Positions 1-5,414 of a DNA stretch of 5,414 bases are shown in pieces. The translations under genes and the position numbers were made by a program. The DNA is taken from positions 5,924 through 11,337 of the forward strand of contig DIAY01000008.1 in the NCBI GenBank assembly GCA_002414905.1. Direction: 5' to 3'. Position 1 is the stretch's first letter; every line of letters starts with the position of its first letter. The DNA comes from Holophagales bacterium UBA5066 (lineage in GTDB: Bacteria > Acidobacteriota > Thermoanaerobaculia > UBA5066). A model generated the notes under the pieces. That model saw only the letters and a program-made list of their open reading frames with translations. It made no database searches and was not told where the DNA came from.

Positions 1-2
1 CT

Positions 3-28
3 GACCCCAGTGGTAGACCCCGGTGGTA
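3..28. repeat. 13-bp direct tandem repeat, two copies
   Basis: GACCCCAGTGGTA (3-15) is followed directly by GACCCCGGTGGTA (16-28), differing at one base. It lies just downstream of the adaptor stop codon (TAG, minus strand, 33-35) and touches the window edge, so more copies may lie outside. I see no self-complementary hairpin or T-tract that would make it a terminator. Confidence 0.6.
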
Positions 29-32
29 TCCC

Positions 33-1517
33 CTAGCGCGAGATGAGGACGACGTCGCCTTCGGAGAGCCCGTCGCGGATCTCGACGAAGAAGGCGTTGC
101 TGCGGCCGGTCTTCACGCGCCGGGCCTCGGTGCCGGTGACGGTCCGGACGGTGCAGACGGCCTGATCGCCCTCGTAGCGGACGGCGTCGACGGGGACCTG
201 GACGGCGTCCTTCACCTCGCCGGCCAGGACGAGGGCCTGCGCGCTCATCCCGGGGCGCAGCCGCGGCTCGGCCTTCGCGAGCCTGAGGACGAGAGGGAAG
301 GTGCGTGCCTCGCCCCGGTCTCCGGCCGTGAGGGCGCCGAGGCGCAGGACGGTTGCGGCGAAGGTCTCGTCGGGGAAGGCTTCGAGGCGGACCTCGGCCT
401 TCTGACCGGGCTCCACGCGGTGGATTTCCCCTTCCTTCACCCGCGTCTCCACGAGCATCTCGGAGAGGTCGGGGAGGTCGAGGACGGGCTGCCCGGCGAA
501 GACGGCGTCGCCGACGCGGACGCGGCGCTTCTCGCCCCCCTTCTCGAAGATCTCCCGGTGGACGACGAGGCCGGGCGAACGGGCCGTCACCGTGCAGAGC
601 GCGATTCGGCGTTCCACGTCTGCGACGGTCCGGGCGGCCTCGTCTGCGCGGGCGTCGGCCAGGTCGGCGGCGGCCTTCGCCTGGGCCGCCTGCGCGGCGG
701 TCTTCTCGGAGACGACCCGCAGCGCGGCCTTCCGCGACTCGACCTCCTGCATCTTCTGCGCGAGGAGCTGTGGGTGTGTGAAGCGGGTCAGCGTGGAGTG
801 CTGCTGTCCGGCCAGGACGAGGTCCGCCGCGGCCTCGGTCGCCCGCCGCTCGGCGGCGCGCAGCTCGTCGCGGGAGACGAACCCCTTCTCGGCGAAGGGC
901 GCGAGGCCCTCCAGCTTCTGGGCCGACTCGTCCGCCTCCCGCCGGGCCTTTTCGACGGCGGCCGCGGACTGCTGCACCTGGAGCGGGGCGATGCCGTTGA
1001 CGAACGTCTTCAGGTCGAGCTCGGCGCGGGCGAACGCCGCCGAGGCCTCGAGGCGCTCGCTCTGCTGGGTGGCGAGGAGGGCGCGGAGCGCCTGTCGGGC
1101 CTGCTCCGCCTCGCCGGAGGTCTGGACGAGGCGGGAGCGGGCGACGTCCAGCTCGCGGCGGAAGGGGGCGTCGTCGAAGCGGACGAGAAGCGCCCCCGGC
1201 GCGACCCAGCTCCCCTCCGGGGCGAGCTCGGCGACCTTCATCTCGACTCCCGCGACCTCGGGGCCGTAGCTCTCGGCCCGGGCGGGGACGAGGAGCCCCG
1301 AGACGGCCACGGTGATCCGGAGCGTTCCGCGCACGGCACGTACCTCGCCGACGACGTCGGACACGGCGGCCCTCCGGACGAGGAGCCCTCCTGCGACGAG
1401 GACGATCGCGGCCACCCCGGCGGCGAGAGCCTTCCTGCGAGGCGAGAGCCCGGCGACCTGCGCGAGCGCCACGCGGAGGCGAGCCACGGCCGGCGAGATA
1501 CGGGCAGCGTCGAGCAT
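33..1517 (-). CDS. HlyD/MacA-type periplasmic adaptor (membrane fusion protein) of a tripartite exporter
   Basis: The 494-residue product should link the inner-membrane permease to the outer-membrane channel across the periplasm. A basic stretch (SPRRK, about 25-29) precedes one hydrophobic anchor (about 30-48), so the N-terminus is probably cytoplasmic and the rest periplasmic. The first lipoyl half-motif is around 60-115 (EVAGVEMKVAELAPEGSWV, then LLVRFDD). A long Ala/Glu/Arg-rich coiled-coil hairpin covers about 118-303 and carries the family-typical KGFVSRDELRAAE near 211-223. The second lipoyl half (TVTARSPGLVVHREI) lies near 309-323. A beta-barrel (VETRVKEGEIHRVEPGQKAEV) is near 356-376, and a membrane-proximal domain ends in LSEGDVVLISR. 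It is longer than E. coli MacA (about 370 residues), mainly because of the hairpin. ATG at 1517 is chosen because it keeps the basic residues before the anchor. No Shine-Dalgarno is visible in the 17-nt gap after the channel gene's TAA, so reinitiation by ribosomes finishing that gene is plausible. The transported substrate cannot be told. RND-pump adaptors share this fold, but the neighbouring permease points to an ABC pump. Confidence 0.94.
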   Translation of the reverse strand: MLDAARISPAVARLRVALAQVAGLSPRRKALAAGVAAIVLVAGGLLVRRAAVSDVVGEVRAVRGTLRITVAVSGLLVPARAESYGPEVAGVEMKVAELAPEGSWVAPGALLVRFDDAPFRRELDVARSRLVQTSGEAEQARQALRALLATQQSERLEASAAFARAELDLKTFVNGIAPLQVQQSAAAVEKARREADESAQKLEGLAPFAEKGFVSRDELRAAERRATEAAADLVLAGQQHSTLTRFTHPQLLAQKMQEVESRKAALRVVSEKTAAQAAQAKAAADLADARADEAARTVADVERRIALCTVTARSPGLVVHREIFEKGGEKRRVRVGDAVFAGQPVLDLPDLSEMLVETRVKEGEIHRVEPGQKAEVRLEAFPDETFAATVLRLGALTAGDRGEARTFPLVLRLAKAEPRLRPGMSAQALVLAGEVKDAVQVPVDAVRYEGDQAVCTVRTVTGTEARRVKTGRSNAFFVEIRDGLSEGDVVLISR

Positions 1518-1534
1518 GGGTGCTGGCGGGCAGT

Positions 1535-2920
1535 TTACGGCGTCGGGGCCGGACGGGGTAGGAACTCCTCGGGCCGCAGGAGCCCGGCCTCGGCGAGGAG
1601 GGCGAGCTCGTAGAGGAGGACCTGCTGGCGCGAGGTCAGGAGGGAGACGCGCGCGGAGTTGTAGAGCCCCTCGGCGTCGACGACGAAGAAGTTGTCGGTG
1701 AGCCCCTTGCTGAAGCGGAGCTGTGCGACCTCGAGCTGCATCTTCGCGACACCCTCGTTCGTGTCGTCCAGGGCGAGGCGGTCGCGGGCGGTCGCGAGGC
1801 GCCGCGCCGCGGCCCTCACCTGCCGGACGACGTCGGCTTCGAGCGAATCGACGCCGCGCCGGGTGCTCCGGAGCGTCACCTCGGCCTGGCTCCTGGCGGC
1901 GAGCTGGGAGCCGAGGTTCAAGGGGGCCTGCGAAGAGAAGCCGAGCGTCCAGATTGACGGGCCCTGCGAGCCGAGGGCGTTCCCGAGACGATTCCCGCTG
2001 CCGGCGGCGCTCCAGGTGAGGCCGGCGTCGAGCGAGGGGAGGAGGAGGCTCCTGGCGATCCGGAGCTGGAACTCGGCGTCCGTGACGCGCTCGCGGGCCT
2101 CGACGACCTCTTCGCGGTTGGAGAGGGCCGCCTCGATCGCCTCCTCCTCGGCCGGGACTGCGACCGGAAGGCGCTCGGGGGAGACGAGGCGCCAGCGGCT
2201 CCCGGCGGGGCGGCCGAGGAGGCGGGCGAGGAGGTCGAGGGCGTCCTCCCGGGCGTTGCGGGTGTCGTTCTCCTGCGAGCGGGACTGCGCGACGAGCTGC
2301 TCGGCCCGCAGGACGTCGAGCCTCGAGACGCTTCCGACCTGCTCTTTCGCACGGCTCGACTCGAGGATCGTCGCGGCCCGCTCGGTCCTCCCGGCGGCCT
2401 CCCGCACGAGCTCGGCCTGGAGGATCGACGCGAGGTAGGCGCTCCAGACCGCGACGACCGTGCGCCGCTTCTGGATCGAGAGGTTCCGGCCGACGGTGCC
2501 GACCTGCCTCCCCGCCACGCGGAGCGGCTCACGCGTGACGGCGGGGTCGAGGCCGCGCAGGAGCGGCTGTGAAAGGGACAGGGAGTAGAACGAGCTCCAG
2601 TCCCCGCCCTCCTCGAAGCGGGCCGCCTCGGCGGTGCCGGTGAGGCGCGGTCCGAACGGCAACTGCTCCGAGGCGGTGACGCCGTAGCGGCTCAGCGCGG
2701 GTGCGCCGCCGTCCCGGAGCGATGGCAGGAGGAACGGCGTGATCTGGGGCAGGAATGCGGAGCGGGCGGAGGAGAGGCTCGCGGCGGCGATCGCGGCGCT
2801 GTCTACGGCGTCGAGGAGATCGGGGTTGCCGGTGAGCGCGGCCTCGACGGCGTGTGCCACGGGGAGCTCGCTGGCGGGCGGTGCGGTGAGGACGGCGGCG
2901 AGGAGGAGGTTCGCGATCAC
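1535..2920 (-). CDS. TolC-family outer-membrane efflux channel protein
   Basis: This 461-residue protein should form the trimeric outer-membrane duct of the exporter. Length and internal duplication fit the TolC/OEP family. The first repeat has NPDLL (about 32-36) and the strand motif LSLSQPLLRG (about 114-123). VGSVSRLDVLRAEQLV (195-210) is the typical helix after the first barrel portion. The second repeat begins at NREEVVEARERV (268-279), followed by LLLPSLDAGLTWS (292-304) and a final long helix ending near 445. A hydrophobic N-terminus (about 4-16, then PPAS) looks like a signal peptide, but it has no basic residue before the hydrophobic core. There is no lipobox cysteine. The frame stays open upstream to 3052, but those residues are Arg/Pro-rich and antisense-like, lying within the permease gene. 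GTG at 2920 is preferred: it overlaps the permease stop as GTGA and has TGAGG 5 nt upstream, so translation is probably coupled to the permease. Confidence 0.93.
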   Translation of the reverse strand: MIANLLLAAVLTAPPASELPVAHAVEAALTGNPDLLDAVDSAAIAAASLSSARSAFLPQITPFLLPSLRDGGAPALSRYGVTASEQLPFGPRLTGTAEAARFEEGGDWSSFYSLSLSQPLLRGLDPAVTREPLRVAGRQVGTVGRNLSIQKRRTVVAVWSAYLASILQAELVREAAGRTERAATILESSRAKEQVGSVSRLDVLRAEQLVAQSRSQENDTRNAREDALDLLARLLGRPAGSRWRLVSPERLPVAVPAEEEAIEAALSNREEVVEARERVTDAEFQLRIARSLLLPSLDAGLTWSAAGSGNRLGNALGSQGPSIWTLGFSSQAPLNLGSQLAARSQAEVTLRSTRRGVDSLEADVVRQVRAAARRLATARDRLALDDTNEGVAKMQLEVAQLRFSKGLTDNFFVVDAEGLYNSARVSLLTSRQQVLLYELALLAEAGLLRPEEFLPRPAPTP

Positions 2921-4173
2921 TCGAGCCTCAGCGTGGCGGCCGGGTCGAGCGCGGCTGCTTCGTTCGCGGGGCGGATGCCGGCGGCGACGCCGAACGCGGC
3001 CGAGCCGCCGGCGAGGAGGAGGAGAGTTCCCGGGGCGAAGTGCGGCGTCCACCCGGCGCGCGAGAGGAGCGTGAGCGAGAGCAGGACGCCGAGGAGGATT
3101 CCGAGGAGTCCGCCCCCGAACCCGATCAGGAGCCCTTCTGCGAGGAACTGCAGCCGGACGTCCTCGCGCCGCGCTCCGGTGGCGCGTCGAAGGCCGATCT
3201 CGAGCGAGCGGGCCCGCACGGAGGCTCGCAGGAGGTTCGTGACGCCGAAGGCCGCGGAGGCGGCGGTGAGGATCGACACGAGGAGGACGACACGATCGAA
3301 CGAGCGGTGCGCCGCCCGGTACTGCTCGACGGCCTGCGTCGGCGTCGTGACGGCCGAGCCCGTCGGGACGAGCGGGACCAGGAGGCGTGCCGCCCGTGCC
3401 GCCTCGCCCGGGTCGGAGAACCGCAGGGCCAGAAGGTCGACCGGGTAGTCGCCCGCCGGAGAGGCGGAAGCCCTGGGCTCGGCGCCGAGGGGGACGAGGA
3501 GGCCGGAGTCCCAGTCGACGCCGGCAAGCTCGCCGCCGCTCCCGGCGACCGCGGCCGAGGCGCGGAGGAGACCCGCGACCTCGTAGGTCTCGCCGCCCGC
3601 GGAGAGGCGCGTTCCGAGCGGGTCTCCGTGGCGGGCGAGCTGGGCCGCGAGCCGGGCGCCGAGCAGGCCGATGCGCGCCCGGGCACGCCCGTCGTACGCG
3701 CCGAGAAGCCGCCCGCTCTGTGCCTTCAGCCCGAAGAGCACGAGCGCTTCCGGATCGACGCCATAAACGGTGGACGGGATCTCGGCCGTCCCGCTCCTCA
3801 CGACCGCCGGGATGGCCCGGACCCCGGAAGCTCCCACGAGACCCGGGAACCGTGCGCGCGCGGCCTCGATGCCGGCTGTCGTGAGCGGGGTCGGCGCCCC
3901 GCGCTCGGCCCTTACGAAGACGTTCGAGGGGCCCGCAGCCTCCACCGAGCGGAGGAGCTCGCGCCGCCCTCCCTGGACGATCGAAACGAGGGCCACGACG
4001 ACGGCCGCCCCGGCCGCGACGCAGAGGAGGCCGGCCCGGGTCCGCTGCGGATCGAGCCGAAGCGCCTCGACGGCCGCGTCCGCGGCCCGGGCCCAGGTCT
4101 CGTCGACGGCCACCGTCCCCCTGCGGGGCGGTGCGGCCTCGACGGCTGACGTAAACTCATCCTTCGGAATCAT
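2917..4173 (-). CDS. MacB/FtsX-type ABC transporter permease, without its own ATPase domain
   Basis: The 418-residue protein is the inner-membrane, mechanotransmission-type permease of the exporter. It shows the four-helix MacB layout: helix 1 at about 48-67; a large periplasmic domain at about 75-290; then helices at about 295-315, 345-370 and 382-402. The C-terminal part is diagnostic of the FtsX-like family: SLEIGLRRATGARREDV (323-339), then QFLAEGLLIGFGGGLLGILLG, then AGIRPANEAAALDPAATLRLE, the usual 'G-x-x-P-A-x-x-A-A-x-L-D-P' ending. No Walker A, signature or Walker B motif is present, so a separate ATPase is required, unlike E. coli MacB, which is fused. ATG at 4173 leaves only 9 bp to the divergent kinase start and has no clear Shine-Dalgarno. 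GTG at 4113 (residue 21) follows AGGGGG by 3 nt and would give 398 residues; both are possible because residues 1-26 look unconserved. The frame remains open to 5097, but that portion is antisense to the kinase gene and is not coding. Confidence 0.93.
   Translation of the reverse strand: MIPKDEFTSAVEAAPPRRGTVAVDETWARAADAAVEALRLDPQRTRAGLLCVAAGAAVVVALVSIVQGGRRELLRSVEAAGPSNVFVRAERGAPTPLTTAGIEAARARFPGLVGASGVRAIPAVVRSGTAEIPSTVYGVDPEALVLFGLKAQSGRLLGAYDGRARARIGLLGARLAAQLARHGDPLGTRLSAGGETYEVAGLLRASAAVAGSGGELAGVDWDSGLLVPLGAEPRASASPAGDYPVDLLALRFSDPGEAARAARLLVPLVPTGSAVTTPTQAVEQYRAAHRSFDRVVLLVSILTAASAAFGVTNLLRASVRARSLEIGLRRATGARREDVRLQFLAEGLLIGFGGGLLGILLGVLLSLTLLSRAGWTPHFAPGTLLLLAGGSAAFGVAAGIRPANEAAALDPAATLRLE
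2926..2930 (-). promoter_or_regulatory. Ribosome binding site for the TolC-family gene
   Basis: On the minus strand TGAGG lies 5 nt before GTG at 2920, inside the last codons of the permease gene. It is the clearest Shine-Dalgarno-like site among the four gene starts. With the GTGA overlap, it is the main reason for choosing the GTG start over the upstream open frame. Confidence 0.6.
4146..4173 (+). promoter_or_regulatory. Possible sigma-70-like promoter for the kinase gene, giving a near-leaderless transcript
   Basis: CTGACG (4146-4151) and AATCAT (4168-4173) each match 4 of 6 consensus bases of the -35 and -10 boxes, with a 16-nt spacer. They sit in the one locally AT-richer patch (about 4151-4174) of this GC-rich window. 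Transcription would start near 4180, almost at the ATG at 4183, which would fit the missing Shine-Dalgarno. The match is weak, and the sigma-factor preferences of the host are unknown. Confidence 0.2.
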
Positions 4174-4182
4174 CGTCGCGCA

Positions 4183-5414
4183 ATGAGGAAGCAGCTCGGA
4201 AAGTATCTCATCGAGGCCGAACTCGGCCGGGGAGGTATGGGCGTCGTCTACCGCGCCCATCAGCCCTCGCTCGAGCGGACGGTCGCGATCAAGCTCCTCT
4301 CTTCGGACCTGATCGGAGACCCTGACGGCGTCCGCCGCTTCCGGCTGGAGGCCAGGTCCGTCGCGAAGCTGAACCACCCGAACATCACGCAGGTCTACGA
4401 CATCGAGGAGGAGGAGAACCTCATCTACCTCGTGATGGAGTACGTCGACGGGGAGAGCCTCGACAGCCTCATCACGAAGCAGGTCCTCACCGAGTCGCGG
4501 TGCCTGAAGATCGTCGCCGACATCGCCGACGCCCTCCACTTCGCGCACGAGAAGGGGATCGTCCACCGCGACGTCAAACCGGCGAACGTCCTGCTGACGT
4601 CGGACGGCCGGGTGAAGGTCGCCGACTTCGGCCTCGCCTACCTCATCGACCGCGAGGGAGGGACGACGCGGACCGGCTTCCTCGTCGGCTCTCCGAACTA
4701 CATGTCCCCCGAGCAGGCGACCGGGCAGAAGATCGACCGCCGGAGCGACATCTATTCGCTCGGCGTCGTCCTTTTCCGGATGCTGACGGGGCGGGTCCCG
4801 TTCGTCGCCGAGTCGAGCCACGCCGTCCTCTTCATGCAGGTGGGCCAGGAGCCGCCCGACCCGCGCGAGCTGAACAGGAGCATCTCCCTCGTCACGCGCG
4901 GCCTCGTCCTGAAGGCGCTCAACAAGAAGCCCGAGGCGCGCTTCCAGACGATGGCCGAGTTCCGCGACGCCCTGCTGAGGCAGGTCGCAGCGCTCTCGGC
5001 GGGGATGGCGGGCGAGATCTCGATGGACGACGGGACGGTCGCCCTCGGCACCGACGACGTCCGTGGCGCATTCGAGCGCGCTCACGTGGATGCCCACGGC
5101 ATCTCGATGCCGCCCACGGCCGAGCCGACGAAGGCGACCGCCCAGATACCGGCCCCGCCCGCGGTCCCGCCGCCGCCGGTCCCCCAGGCCCCCTCAAAGG
5201 CTCCGGCGGTACGGAGGCCGGTGCGGCCGACCGCTGTGCCCCGTTCGCCGATCCTTCCCGTCGCGGTCGCCGCCCTCGGGCTCGTCGTCGTCGGCTTCGG
5301 GGGGACGCTCCTTTACAAGAGCGGCCTCCTCCCGGGTTTCGGGGCCAAGGCCGCGCCGCACGTGCTCGTCATGACGGCGACCCCGATCCCGCGGACCGTG
5401 GCGATGACGGTCTT
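4183..5414 (+). CDS. Hanks-type Ser/Thr protein kinase with transmembrane helix, 3' end outside window
   Basis: The product is a membrane-anchored eukaryotic-like kinase with a cytoplasmic N-terminal catalytic domain; 410 codons are seen and no stop. All catalytic elements are intact: glycine loop GRGGMGVV (15-22), VAIK lysine K37, helix-C glutamate E56, catalytic loop HRDVKPAN (128-135, D130 and N135), DFG (148-150), an activation loop with T161, T162 and T164 as candidate autophosphorylation sites, SPE (175-177) in place of APE, DIYSLG (189-194) and the closing arginine R253. It is an RD kinase and should be active. A Pro/Ala-rich linker (about 309-356) leads to one hydrophobic span (about 357-378). 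No PASTA or other sensor domain is reached. The ATG at 4183 is the only usable start: the frame has TGA at 4147-4149 and no ATG, GTG or TTG between. No Shine-Dalgarno is visible, so a leaderless transcript is possible. From about residue 387 the sequence matches RecG, not a kinase, so the genuine kinase sequence probably ends near base 5340. Confidence 0.95.
   Translation, partial: MRKQLGKYLIEAELGRGGMGVVYRAHQPSLERTVAIKLLSSDLIGDPDGVRRFRLEARSVAKLNHPNITQVYDIEEEENLIYLVMEYVDGESLDSLITKQVLTESRCLKIVADIADALHFAHEKGIVHRDVKPANVLLTSDGRVKVADFGLAYLIDREGGTTRTGFLVGSPNYMSPEQATGQKIDRRSDIYSLGVVLFRMLTGRVPFVAESSHAVLFMQVGQEPPDPRELNRSISLVTRGLVLKALNKKPEARFQTMAEFRDALLRQVAALSAGMAGEISMDDGTVALGTDDVRGAFERAHVDAHGISMPPTAEPTKATAQIPAPPAVPPPPVPQAPSKAPAVRRPVRPTAVPRSPILPVAVAALGLVVVGFGGTLLYKSGLLPGFGAKAAPHVLVMTATPIPRTVAMTV
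5341..5414 (+). other. RecG helicase motif III fragment joined in frame to the kinase (probable chimeric contig end)
   Basis: The last 74 bases translate in the kinase frame to a peptide containing HVLVMTATPIPRTVAMTV. From family knowledge, TATPIPRT is the motif III core of RecG and the related Mfd translocase. The flanks VLVM before it and VAMTV after it match RecG, not Mfd; the VAMTV(F) form is one I associate with actinobacterial RecG proteins. The partial final codon 'tt' would allow F or L. The preceding RecG motifs (GxGKT, DExH/DEQH) are absent. Upstream is a kinase linker and transmembrane helix, so this cannot be a working helicase. The boundary is uncertain, roughly 5335-5362. A false join is inferred; a true genomic rearrangement is less likely. 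Confidence 0.72.

Noticed and set aside
1518..1534. Possible terminator or promoter between the channel and adaptor genes
   Set aside because: Only 17 nt, with no hairpin or T-tract and no promoter-like boxes; it looks like an ordinary within-operon gap.
420..1613. 397-residue plus-strand open frame
   Set aside because: It is antisense to the adaptor, with Gly/Leu/Arg/Asp-rich sequence and no recognisable domain; long antisense frames are expected at this GC content.
2921..3052. N-terminal extension of the TolC-family frame starting at ATG 3052
   Set aside because: The 44 extra residues are Arg/Pro-rich, lie within the conserved C-terminus of the permease gene, and would put the signal peptide inside the protein.
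3040..4149. 369-residue plus-strand open frame opposite the permease
   Set aside because: Highly charged, repetitive composition (Arg/Glu/Gly/Asp) typical of a GC-rich shadow frame; the opposite strand encodes a clear MacB-type permease.
4147..4154. TGACGTAA near-palindrome as an operator
   Set aside because: A single 8-bp imperfect palindrome, with no second copy or longer dyad around it, so chance is the better explanation.
4174..5097. Upstream 308-codon extension of the permease reading frame on the minus strand
   Set aside because: It is exactly antisense to the kinase catalytic domain, is rich in Asp/Arg/Val/Leu low-complexity sequence and has no family features; the permease's own features begin only after 4173.
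5341..5414. A genuine bifunctional kinase-RecG protein
   Set aside because: The RecG wedge domain and helicase motifs I to II are absent before motif III, and a transmembrane helix would put this part outside the cytoplasm, where a DNA helicase could not act.

Overview
The window is a gene-dense, very GC-rich stretch (about 70% G+C by eye) from a Gram-negative bacterium. An outer-membrane channel gene shows there is an outer membrane. High GC, a Hanks-type kinase with a Pro-rich linker and single membrane span, and a MacB/TolC/HlyD-type export cluster suit Acidobacteriota (Thermoanaerobaculia- or Vicinamibacteria-like) or Myxococcota. This placement is inference; no rRNA or other marker is present.

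Layout: three minus-strand genes form a compact operon, read right to left. A MacB/FtsX-type ABC permease (4173 to 2917) overlaps by 4 nt (GTGA) a TolC-family outer-membrane channel (2920 to 1535). After 17 nt comes a HlyD/MacA-type periplasmic adaptor (1517 to 33). Together they supply the inner-membrane, periplasmic and outer-membrane parts of a tripartite exporter. The ATPase that a MacB-type permease needs is not in the window; the likeliest place is just beyond base 1, downstream of the adaptor. Diverging from the permease, with only 9 bp between the two start codons, is a plus-strand Ser/Thr protein kinase (4183 to the right edge, no stop in the window). It has a complete catalytic domain, a Pro-rich linker and a transmembrane helix.

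The main anomaly is the right edge. Immediately after the kinase transmembrane segment, the last ~70 bases read in frame as VLVMTATPIPRTVAMTV, the motif III region of the RecG helicase, in a form that looks actinobacterial. None of the earlier RecG motifs precede it. The simplest explanation is a chimeric join at a contig end, so the kinase's true extracytoplasmic part is probably missing. The left edge holds a 13-bp direct repeat in two copies. There is no gene-free stretch over 300 bases, and I see no RNA genes, IS elements, CRISPR arrays or convincing terminators. Apart from the edge anomaly, this is a recognisable export operon beside a sensor kinase. I do not see a new system.
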